This document shows positions 46,281-58,100 of a stretch of DNA of 64,000 nt, piece by piece. The stretch is from Petrolisthes cinctipes (taxonomy: Eukaryota; Arthropoda; Malacostraca; Decapoda; Porcellanidae). Made by a program: the position numbers and the translations under genes. The notes below the pieces were generated by a model. The model did no database searches and had not been told where the DNA came from. It saw nothing but the letters and a program-made list of their open reading frames with translations. The DNA lies in the NCBI GenBank assembly GCA_033782935.1, contig JAWQEG010000527.1, positions 37,501-101,500 of the forward strand, written 5' to 3'. Position 1 is the first letter of the stretch, and the number at the start of each line of letters is the position of its first letter.

Positions 46281-46991
46281 ACCTCATTGGTTACGATACT
46301 GCCACTGTGCAAAGTTTCTCCTTCAGGGTCCAAATTGAAAAGATATTGCTTAAACCAATGACTGGGAAAATCATTTATTATGCTGTGAATCCTTGAACTC
46401 ATGCAACACATAAGTCTCCTAATTAACTGTGCTTACACTACATACTCAATATTACTCGAATATGTGTGAGAATGGCACTAAATTTTATTGTGCGACGAGC
46501 GATATATTATGTCATGGTCCTATTTCTCGGATAAGTTTATTATTTCATTCTGAGGAAATCTGTACTATCTTCGTTGGTGATCATGACTGACATTGGAGTG
46601 GTTCCCTATAGGGCTACTATACACTCTTTCTCAGTAGTCTCTCCAACAACAACAAAGTGGTGCTCTTTGGTAATACAGCCAAAAAGTATATAGTCCTTCT
46701 TATTCTTTTTGGTACGGCCGAGTTGATTTATCATGTTTTCTACGGTATTCGGTGCCCTAACTCCATTTAGGGCTGCCTGGGGGTTGTCCTAAATCCAAGC
46801 GCCCTAACTTAGGACAAGATGGCTGCCAAAGGTTTTGAGTATGCTGTCGTAAGTGTTTTGAGTTTACCGTCATAAGCACACTGGGAAAGTTAGGGCTCCC
46901 TAGCCGAGATAGGATGTCCTAAGTTGTTTTGAGTATCCGGCCCCTGTGCAGCAGGAAATACCTCGACCTCATTGGTTACGATACTGCCACT
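46281..46991. repeat. 26-bp direct repeat pair
   Basis: ACCTCATTGGTTACGATACT followed by GCCACT occurs at 46281-46306 and again exactly at 46966-46991. The 659 bases between hold the second TACTCAAA/CTTAGGGC repeat and otherwise nothing recognised. Confidence 0.8.
46754..46940. repeat. TACTCAAA/CTTAGGGC dispersed repeat, copy 2 (inverted)
   Basis: Read on the minus strand the segment begins GGATACTCAAAACAAC and contains CTTAGGACATCCTATCTC and CCTAAGTTAGGGC, as in 2579-2694. The two copies face opposite ways. Confidence 0.5.
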
Positions 46992-47792
46992 TTGGGGAAG
47001 CTTATACATAATGCTTCTCAAAAGAAGTATTCGCTTTTAATTTTTTAAAAGAGTATGTAGTAGAGTGTTTTAAAGAAATTACAAGAATTATGGACGGTAA
47101 TTCATTACAGGGCAGCTCAGATAAACATAAAATTCATTTTTATCCAAAGTAAGTATTCTGTAGTTATTACGCAACGGTGTAGCAGTTTGGTTACTATTTT
47201 GAGACATTTTTAAGCAAGAGAAATTATCTGTCACCAAACTTCAGTCTATTTTATTGCCGGATATGACAGGTAGTAAGATAAGGAGACACAAGAAAAAAAT
47301 ACAATCTAATTATGGCAACATCCTCCGTATCTTTGTTTATTATCTTATCTACATTCCGGGTTTGTTTGTATTACTGGTAAAAATCAATAGTAAGATGCTT
47401 ATACAGTCTAAAAATTATGAGAAAAGCTTAGAATTAATTCGATTGTTTGCGTAACTGCATACAAAATGCTGATTATTACTAATAAAAATGGATACCCAAG
47501 TGAGGGACGGCCTAACCACAATGAAAAGCAGGTTTGCCAAGTATGAAGAGTTTTCCCTAGACATAGAAAATTAGAAGTACCAATGGGGATATTATATTAA
47601 GATTGTTTGAGTAAATGGGGAAATTTCTACCAGACGAAATATCAAGTACAACAGTAGATGGTAAATATACAACAATCTTCAGGAGTAAACAGGGAATTTT
47701 TGAGGTAAAAAGGGAAATTCTAATGTTGTAGTTGGCGAAATTTCGTCAAGCACATCTGGCAACACTGACGGGAAGTCGAGTCAAAACAGTAC

Positions 47793-47805
47793 GGGAAAAG
47801 TCCCC
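47793..47805. promoter_or_regulatory. Possible NF-kB/Rel-like site
   Basis: GGGAAAAGTCCCC (reverse GGGGACTTTTCCC) resembles Rel-family sites (GGG...CCC with an AT-rich centre) but has a one-base longer spacer than the usual kB site. It lies about 1.2 kb upstream of the IKK start codon. It may be chance. Confidence 0.25.
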
Positions 47806-48291
47806 ACCTAAACTTGGATCTTTAGTCCTTCAACCTTTACAGTTTTTTTTATGTTCCGAGAATTTTGTGAGTTATTATTACAACTGGTTAGTGTACGAAG
47901 GGGGATCATGTTATGCACATTTTTCTGAATATAGTATTATAATTTCAGTACTGGTGTAGAGTAAAATGTGGTGGCATAGACTATTTTTATTTTCTTAACC
48001 TGGAAGTTGGTGAATTCTTATTATATTGTCTACGTATAGCTTGTCTAATTACGTGTAACTTTACATGTTACTTGTCTAATTACGTATAACTTTACATGTT
48101 ACTCGTGAAGTATAGGTGTGTATGTTACGATTTATGATTAGTGCCTTGTAAGGAATTTAACGAGGGAAGCTAAGGGCGACATTTTACGAACTGATGGAAT
48201 GATTGCCAGTGGATAGGTTAGGTGAGATGAATACAAAATAAGAAGGTAAATTTACAGAAATACTGAGTTCACTATATTGTATATTTTAGTA

Positions 48292-48331
48292 TCATTACCC
48301 ACTATTTTGGACCATTCTAAGACACTTTTCA
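48292..48331. repeat. Isolated 44-bp satellite monomer
   Basis: TCATTACCCACTATTTTGGACCATTCTAAGACAC matches the 5747-6937 satellite unit in order (written here in two pieces: TCATTACCCACT and GACCATTCTAAGAC are the diagnostic parts), with a few changes and no neighbour copies. Confidence 0.7.
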
Positions 48332-48677
48332 TCTAACTTATGGTGTTTCTCTCGGAGGTGCCCCGTTTTCGAGATATGCCCCGTTTTACAAACATAATTT
48401 GGAAATTAATCTAACCTAACCTAGACCACAGCAGACTATCGGGACCTAACCTGGGCAAACTACCGGGATATAACCGGTGTAAACTATCATAAAGTGACCG
48501 GGGCAACTTCCCAGGACCTAGCCGGATGTGGTAACACTGCATGGCCCTAGCCAAGAATGCAGTACTTCTGTAATGATACCAATAAAAACTGTAACATTTG
48601 TCTATTATGTGAGGTATGCTACTGTCGTGTTAGGGGCTTATGGACAGGTGGCCATATACAAGAACATTTGTGGTGCA

Positions 48678-48752
48678 TACGATGGTGTGGTACAGGTACG
48701 ATGGCCCCATAGACAAACAACAGAGCCATCGTACTGGTACCACACCATCATA
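48678..48752. mobile_element. Short palindromic MITE-like element, copy 2
   Basis: ACGATGGTGTGGTAC...GTACGATGG faces CCATCGTAC...GTACCACACCATC around a loop with AGACAAACAACAG. Arms and loop resemble 5249-5330 (loop GGTAAACAACATC), so both belong to one family. Confidence 0.7.
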
Positions 48753-49020
48753 TATATCACGGATGTCCTTGCATACCGTTCAGGGACTCACCTGAGGAGA
48801 GACTATGCTCACTGCTCAACCGACTAATGTTCTGATTCTCAAATGCATTTCAGTCGAGCTACCATTGGGGGCAGAAGGCCTTATTCCTCTTTTGGCAAGA
48901 AAAACACCCACATTGTTCAGAAAGGTATATTGAGAAGGCTTATAACATTTTGACTCTATAACAGGCTCTATACTCATTGCTCATAGATGAGTTCTATGAT
49001 GTGATTTTAATTTTTTCAGC

Positions 49021-49153
49021 ATGATGGCAACTGCAACTGATGTCAAGTCAGAGAAACCAGCTACATTCCCTTGGCTGAAAGACAAAGTATTAGGTACAGG
49101 CGGATTCGGCACCGTCACCTTATGGAGACACAATGACACCGGGGAGACGATAG
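49021..49153 (+). CDS. IKBKB: IKK coding exon 1
   Basis: The exon encodes the N-terminus and the glycine-rich ATP loop GTGGFGTV (residues 1-44 plus one base). The acceptor TTTTTTCAG ends at 49019, so one exon base precedes ATGATG. The donor is GTAATG. The start fits the usual short IKK N-terminal extension of about 20 residues. Confidence 0.9.
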
Positions 49154-52100
49154 GTAATGCATGCATGTGAACGCTCTTGTTTTGCTTTGTAGTGCAGTAC
49201 ATGTTTTAATAGTGATAAATTAGATATACAAAAATTGCTTGAGAATCTCACTTGGTCAACTTATACAAAGATATACATTGGAAAAAAATAAAATAAAAAT
49301 AAGTCGGCAATTAACATATGATACACATATGTTCTTGGTTATATTTTACTTGACTCTTCTCCAGCTCTAAAGAAGTGTCGGTGGGGGACACCTGGGACTG
49401 GCACTGAGAACATTTTGACCCCCAAACATGTGGAACGCTGGGAGAAGGAAGTTGAAATCATGAACCGACTAAGTCACATGGCAGTTGTAAGGTGCTTCCA
49501 GGTCCCAACAGAGCTGAAAGGTCCACCTGGAGACCTTCCTATGCTCTGTATGGAGTACTGTAGTGGTGGAGATCTCAGAAAGGTGGGTGTATACTAATGT
49601 ATGGATGAACAACTAGTGTATTTGTAATGAAAACTGCAGTGAAGGAAGATGTATAACTGAATCACAGTGTACAGGAGTAGTATTATACCTTACTTTTAAT
49701 AGGTTTTCCATGACCTTCTTACAAGAGTGTATTATGATAAGATTTTTACATACTGATATTGTTCCCAGGCATTAGTAGATAATTTTTATAATTCTTATAA
49801 TTCTCATTTCATTTCAAAGTAATTTACTTGTATTTGATTTATTTTTTCTTCAAGTCTTTATTGACACATAACAGTACTTGTGGTGTAAAGTTGAGAAACA
49901 GTATCGGTACTTGTGTTCATACAGGTTGTAGAGAAATTATATATGTGATATAAACCCCATGTTTACAAAGATTTATAGATACGCAAGAAAAATATAACTA
50001 ATCTGACTGTATAGTACAGTACACTATCAAAAAACAAAGGTTGAAAAGATTCAGTGCTCATTAGTCAATTTTCACAGGTTTTAAACAAACCCGAAAACTG
50101 CTGTGGATTGCGAGAGGCAACAGTGCGTGCCTGTTTAAGAGACATCACAGATGCTGTGGCATATCTTCATTCAATGAGGATTATCCACAGGGACCTGAAG
50201 CCAGAAAATATCGTCTTGCAAGATGTTGATGGCAAGGTAAATGGAAATTTGAGTAGTACTTCATAAATATGCATATTTGAGGATATAGTTGCTTCATTCT
50301 TTTGATTTTTAAATTCTTTCTTTCATATGTTTGTTTCATGTCTATTTTAATTTCCAGACTGTGCACAAATTGATTGACTTGGGTTATGCCAAGGAGCTTG
50401 ACCAGGGCAGTGTTTGCACCTCTTTTGTAGGAACACTTCAATATCTGGCGCCTGAGCTTTTCCTTAGCAAGCGCTACACTTGCACTGTTGACTATTGGAG
50501 TCTGGGTCTGGTTACACATGAGATTGTGACAGGAGTCAGACCTTTCTTGCCTAACATGACACCAGTTGAATGGTAAGAGTAGTAACTATCATTCTTTACT
50601 ATATTGTAGTATGTGGTTTCTAAACTGATAAAGACGCTTTGATTCTCCTGTCTTATTCATTAAAGAATTAATGCGATATGTGGCATACTGTACTGACACT
50701 ACTGTGTGCTGTCCTAGATTGTCACGAGAGATGCCTGTATTTTAGATCTGTTTTTTGCATTTACGGAAGACCCTCTCAAAATCAAATGAATAAGAGATCT
50801 AGAACCTATTACATATCTGAATTCAAAGATGCTGCCCCATTACTGTACTCACAGCATGTGCCATCTAATAATAAAATTATTGAACATTCTGACTTCAGGA
50901 CCATTGCCTCTCAATATTATTTAGAATTTAGATTTTTTGTTAACACTGTACTGTATTTTTGGCCATTATGACTTGCGCATAATTCTGACGTATGGGGATT
51001 AATTTACTACACATTGTTCTTCACTGAAGATTAGAAAAATTATGTGGTCAGTGTAAGTGTACAGTAGTAATGTACTGTACAGTCACAATCAAATAACCAC
51101 CGACACTTTCCTTCCATCGTGCAAGTAAATCGGTCTCAAATCAAACTATAATCATACAACATTTTGCATCAACTCGACCCCCTCAATTATTATTATGAGG
51201 TGCTGCAAAATCATACACGTGTTGTTCTTTATTACTAAGATATTTACCACGATGGAAGGAAAGTGTCGGTGGATATTTGATTATGGCTGTACCTTATATT
51301 TTGAAATTCAGCATATGTACCATACTATTTAATTATTTTACTGTATAGTAGTTTGCCATGAGATTAGAGATGAATTGTGTTTCATATAAGTGTACAGTAG
51401 TACAGTACTGCACTGTACCTTAATATTTGAAATTCAGTATACTGTAGGTACTACGGTATACTATAGAAATGCAATGACTTTTAGCAAAATATATTTCTGA
51501 AGCTTCCTGCAAACTCATTTTGTTTGTCATGCAGCTTTTGAACTATCTATGTCTTTTAGCTTTTTAAGTTTACAGATGTACACTTTACTATAACTTTTTA
51601 TGTGTGAACTTTGAAATGCTTGCAATACAGAATACATAGGAGAAAATTTGAAATATTAATGTTGTAATATTCCTTGAAATACGTTTGTTCACAGGATGAA
51701 ACGAGTGCGCACTAAACAGTCGCATCATGTGTGTGTGTATGAGGGTAGGAATGGTGAGGTGCAGTTTTCTTCCCACATGTTTCCAGAATCACACATTTCT
51801 CCTCCGTTTAGGTAAGTTATGTATAGTTTATCTTAATGCTTTTACGGAACATGAAGCAGCTTGTGCCAGTGCTCTTGGAATGGAATTTTATATTCATCTT
51901 TTCTAGAGCAGACTTTGTACATCAAAGCTATGAAATAATTATGCACTTTGATACAGCAAAAGGATGATAAGGCAGTAGATATTGGAACAAAGTTAGAGGT
52001 GTTAGCTACGGTAGCTAAATGTTAGGATTTAGTATGATGGTTGACTCAGCATACAGTGGCATTCCTAGCACCATAACTAATCATGTAATTAAAATCTTTC

Positions 52101-55100
52101 CAGGGAACTGTTAAATTGTTTTTCTCAACTTAATGACTGTAGGGTGTTAGAGGCCTGTGACTCTTGTGAGGCCTCAAGATTAATGTGTGAAGCTTTGAGG
52201 TGTTGTATACTTCACATGTGTCACACTATATGGAGACAGTGACAATGGAGCTTCAAGGTGTTGGTTACTTCCTTTCTGCTGCACTATATAACAAGACTTC
52301 AATTATACACATCACCATCTGAAAAGAACAACTATATCATCATTCACAACATCATAAAATATGGCCTGGGATCTTTTATCATCTGAGTTGGTGAAAATAT
52401 AAGGAGCATTTTCTTTGTGTTGGTGTAGATTAGGGTTGGGCAACCTTTTGATGTCTTGGGCCAGATGAGATCATTACGATAATGCCGCGTGCCACAGGTT
52501 AAGTGAAATGCCCAATAAGCAATATAGATATTTTTATTTCCTTTCTAAAAATAAACTACTGTATACGAAATAGGGAATTCCTATTAAAATTTGTGATACA
52601 TGTAATTATTTCCTTACATAGCAAAGAATAAATTAATATAAATTAACAAACTAAGCAGTAAGAAGGTTGAAATTGCCAGTCAGCACCTTGACTCCTACGA
52701 AACACACGAATTTCTTCTGAAGTGAGACAACGACACTAAATACAAGTTACCCAAGTTGAAAAAAAAAAAAAAGCATGTAACATTAATATAGTTAACAAAA
52801 CATGTACTGTATTTCGTACTGTTGGTAATGTAACTAAACAGAACCATATTTCACCTTTAAAATATGATATAATTGTAGAAAAAATACCAGTAATTTATTA
52901 AGAATAAGAGAGGCTGTCAATAATAAAAAACTAGATTGTTGTACTCCACACCCTGGTGATGTTAGAAAAAAAAACCAGATCTAGATGGAAAAACCTATGA
53001 GGGGCATCACTGAATGATACAGTAACAGTACTTAATGGTAGTGTGTGTGGCTCAATGTTGCTGGCAGGCCAGATTACAATGTAAATCATGCTTTACATTG
53101 CGGGCCACACAATAAAACTTAACAGGCCAGAGGTTGCCTGCCCCTGGTGTAGATAGAACATATTGAAGATCCAAGAGAATTATCAGGTCACCTCAAAAAG
53201 CCTTACCAGTAGACATTTGACACAGACTCGATTTGAAGTCAATTTGGTTTGTATTCCACCAATCGACTGCTATCAACTTTCCCATTTAGTGTTTGTATCT
53301 AACAAAGCCCATTCTCATTACAGGACAGCTTTGGAGGAATGGCTGCGAGCAATGCTAGAGTGGGACCCAGCCAAGCGAGGTCAGATACTGGGAGCAGAGG
53401 AGGGTGGAGGAGGGAAGCAGGTCATAGCCTTCAAGCTCATCAATGAAGTACTTAATAAAAAGGTGTGTGCTGAGTATCACATGTGTCACTATGGTATGAG
53501 CAATCTCTTCAGTTAACCAGGTTTAATTTTTTGGCAGAGATAAAAATCAATTTCTGGACTAATGTTATAATGCATGGGAACAAAGAAGAAAGTTCTATAA
53601 GTGTTTGTAATTGACTGGAAAAGAACTTCTATTTTATCATGTTCTGTCTCCTCATTACATTATATCATCATCACATATTTATTATCATCATAATAGTATG
53701 GCCTGGACCGAGCAAAACTTGAATTAGTTTTGATAATCTTGAAGGTCACTTGGAAGCTTTTCACTTATGCCATGCCATGACTGGGAATAGATTGGTTGCC
53801 CTTCCCTATTAAGCTATGTAAGGTAGCCAACTCTCAGGTCCCTACACCCCTTAGTTAGGTAATATAGGACACAGATATTATAATTTATATTCTTTAATTT
53901 AGGCAATTATTATTCTGAGCCCATAAACAGTGATAAGCAGCTTAGAAATTCTTGTAAGTCTACACTACCAGTAGGTATATTTTCTGGGATTGGTTTACTA
54001 GCTTGAAGATATTAACACTATTTTTCTTAACAGTAAGTTATGTTATTCAAGAGGTACCATATGGTGTCAGTTGATTTAAAAGTACTGATTTCCCTAACCA
54101 GTGTTGGGAAACACACTACCTCAGTGTAAATATTTGGAAATAATCAAATGTTTCCCATTGGTAACAACATTTCACCCCAATGAAGAAATATATTAACTTA
54201 ACTCCACCTTTCTCAATTGTGTGAACACCAGATGATCAAGGTGTTTGTAGTGGACCTGTGTATGCTGCTAGAGTATGAGGTACAAGATGGGACAGATATG
54301 GAAAAGGTTCAGGAGTGGGTAGCAAGAGACAGTGGGGTTGCAGTGGAGGACCAGCGACCTCTCTTGCCACGTGGACAGCCTCCTGACCCAGCCCGCCCCG
54401 CCATACAGTGTTGGGCCCCACCTGTGAGTAGTGTAGGTAGTTATTTTACTGATGGTACCTGCTGAATGAGCCCCACCCTGATATTTGTTTCATATTTAAA
54501 ACACGGTTTCATCACTCAGGATTCAGACATTAAGTTGGTTCATGTTTTGCCATGGTAACCCAATACCATATATTCTAAATATAGTCCTAATAAGTATGAA
54601 GCATCAGAGGACTACATACCTGAAAGAACACACAATACTACTCAAGTGCATCAGCTGAGATTAAGAATGTAATGCAAGACAGAAATAGTTATTGTATCCC
54701 AAATCAACAGCTGTAATTAGATATGCCTAAACTTTCAGAATCCAAGGAGATATGTGCAAAACACTAGGCAGCTCTTTTCGGGGGAATTATTTCTACATGT
54801 AGTTGGGGAACTACAACAACTTGTCTCACTAAAGTTGGTTCAAAATTTGTGTTCCACTGGGTTCTAGACGTCATTGGTAAGGTGTCTCCTGATTGTCCCA
54901 CAAACTCACCTGTGTGAGTGGGATGAAATATTTTATAACATCATTAATTTAATACGTGCTGCAGAAAAATGATGATAATAAAAAATGGTATAAATATATT
55001 TGGAAACTTTGTTCACTTTTACTTGTCATAATTTCTTTGTTTAATGTTATATCGAGTTGTGACAAATATATCTGGACACTACAATCATTGCTGAGACTAA

Positions 55101-58100
55101 TGGTATTAACAAAATTGTATATCTTGAATAAGAAAAGAACTAGAGTAAATAATATACAAACATATACCACCACGAGTATGGTGACAGAGGATTCTCACCT
55201 TGGTGTTGTAGAGGTGGAGCGGGAGCCAGGTGAGTGTGTGGGCCAATCAGGAGACACTTTACCAATGACGTCTAGAACCCAGTGGAACACAAATTTTGAA
55301 CCGAGTATAGGATTGTAAACTAATTTTTGGCAAGTACCAGACTGTAGTCACTGGATACTGGATGGAATCACAATGGGCATATGTGAATTAACCCAAACAA
55401 TGCTAGATATATCCATTAGTGTTGGATATAGTTATTGTTTCCTTTTGACCATTAGTGACATCAAGTAGATAATGGAATAATGTGCATCATAATTCAGAGG
55501 AAAGAGGAAATATTGAGTTAGAAAAAAGTACTTAGAATAATTGGTTGAGAGCAACAGCAATGCCTATATCACTGTCTGTGCTGGGTGGGATAGGAATTAT
55601 GAAACGCTGCTGCAAAATCGAGGAACAATGACGTGGCACACTTGAATGAAACCCAGAGTGACTCCTAGCAACTCCCTTAACAGAAAACACAGAGGTGATA
55701 GTAATAATGATAATAGAAGTTGAATGTAATAAGGGACCCCATGATGTAGTCTGAAAATTGGAGGTTAGCGAGTCCTTCAAACATTGCCACGGAACACCAT
55801 CTACATTGAAGGAGCTTGTTTCATGGCATAGCCTAGTCAGGAGGAATCAGAAGCCCCCAGTTTTCATACATGACCGTAAGGTCCTTAATCATATAAGTAA
55901 ATAAGGTATTAATTCTACCACACAACACAGTTGGGAATTCAAGATTATCATTTGACCAATATTTCTGTATTCCTGAGTATCATATATTTCACAACCAAAG
56001 TTTCCAGTCTATCTTTGTGGCCTCAGCTATCTATTTGTTTCTCCTGGCAGGATGAAGATGAGTGGCTACTTTATATTTTTGCTGAGGGTCTGACACGGCC
56101 ACAGGTTCCCCCACATTTCCCCCAACTGGTAGAGGCAATGTTGAGGGAGCCACGCACGCCAGTCAACTACCCGACACAGCGCAGGATGTGGGGCCATGCA
56201 ATCTTTTTCCTGCATCGTGAGGCCAGGCTCCTCACTCTCCTCATGCAAGCTCAAAAGGTTTCTATGTGAGTTGGTAAAGAATTGGTTATTGGTAGGAGTT
56301 CTGGCTTACAGGTGTATCACAAAATATGTCACATACATTATAAAATGACTACTTTGTGTCTTTAGTACTAAAGTGTTTGGTGTTGGTTTTCCTAATGTTG
56401 AATTAGTACAGAGCTATTACATGGTCAGGCTGCAGTTTTCCATCTCTACCATAAATGCCTGTAATTTGGTGCAGGGAAATGGCTCATCACATTTGGTTAC
56501 CTAAATATTCATCATATGTGGTATATGGTGCAAACAGCTTCTGAGGGACCAGTTAGATCCACCATCCAATCTCCAGAAACAAGAAATAAGTTGCTCTTTT
56601 ACTGTGGGTTGACAGTCTCTCCTCCATCATCATCATCATCATAGGACATACCATTGGCAGCCCATATACAGTAGCTGGTGTTCATAGATGATGCTACGGT
56701 AATAGATCTTGAATCAGTTTCACTCAGTAATCTCTGGTTGGACACTTGAACCCTATAGGTATATTGCATGTTTCTACGCAGAAACTTAATACAGAATGCG
56801 AGCCCAGATGGCGCCTTTGAGAGTCCGGGTCTCATGGTCATAGAATACTTCAAAAAATAAAGCAAACAAGTTTACTTCTCTTTTGTAGTGACCATCCCCT
56901 GATGATGCTTTCCCAGAAGGGAAACAACAGTTCATTTACTGAAGTAAATGGAATATAAAGACTGACTAGTATTTAAGCCTGTAGTTTACACAGGTTGCTT
57001 ACCACTCATTATGCAAGTGAGATTATTACTTGGACCATGTGTTAATTACTGAGTAATATGTGCAGACACCTTTAACATAGTTAAGAATTCATTCAGTTTC
57101 TCTTTGCCAATGTTAGAATAGTTATCCCTTTATATAGACATACATTACTCAGAATTTCACACATTTTTACACATTTATTTAAACTTTTATAGGCTGCATT
57201 TGATGTCTGGCCATGCCCAGCTGACGAAGACAGGCCAGAGGATGCTGAGTGACATAGCCAAGCTACAGGCACGCCATCATCTATTTATGGAGGCACTAAA
57301 CACTGACCTCGACTTCTATGATGAGCAGCATACTTCTGGTCGTCTAAGTCAGTGTGTCAGGATTTTGTTGTAACCCATTATATAGATTGTAACACAGCCA
57401 TACATGGAATGGATACCGGTAATACTAAGTATTTTTGTGTATTATACAATATAACCCTATGAGTCCTCATGTTTTTTTTTGTTTTGTTTTTGTATGTTGA
57501 ACAAAATCATTTGGATATAACTGTGATTAATGTGATAAAATTAAACTGATAAAATATAGTTCTTTATGTCTCTATCTTTGCTCAGAAATAATACAATTTT
57601 CTGTAGTTAATATAAGTGGGAAGGTTGATAGACAACCAAGACTGGGATGATGCAGGAATATAGTCCAAGAACATACCTGGTATGATATGTCTTCAGTTAA
57701 TCAGTCATGGTTTTTAAAACAATAAATCGGTTAAAGTTGCTCCTTACCATATATTTCAAACATTAATTTTTTAATAGTTTTCTATGAGTGAATCTTAGAT
57801 CTGTTTCATTAGCTTATTATAATATTCTGTACAATGTTGTAATTCCAGTAATTTCTTCAGTAGACTGACTTTAATTATAAGACTGTTAATAATGCCAGGA
57901 TTATTTTAACCACTACAGAGAATCCCATAGGACAATAGTGAATTAAATTTACAATAGCATCCTCTCACTTCTGCAGCCTCAGAAAAGCTGTACAGTGGAT
58001 GGCGAGAGATGGGCGAGGTTACACTGAGACAGGTTCATGCTGTGGTGGAGAGGGTGCAGCAGCTGGAGGGCTCACTGACTGCACTCAACACCCGAATCCT

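Larger units (their letters stand above)
47000..49019. other. Upstream region of the IKK gene
   Basis: No coding exon is recognised. The first coding exon follows a good acceptor, so at least one noncoding 5' exon and the promoter must lie here or further upstream, but I cannot place them. The region holds a stray 44-bp satellite monomer (48292-48331), the second palindromic MITE (48678-48752) and a possible kB-like site (47793-47805). Confidence 0.5.

Noticed and set aside
53163..53516. Unspliced 117-codon frame covering IKK exon 6
   Set aside because: Only 53324-53462 shows kinase similarity with proper acceptor and donor; the rest is intron read-through.
54956..55318. 120-codon frame in intron 7
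   Set aside because: It overlaps the foldback arm and has no recognisable domain.
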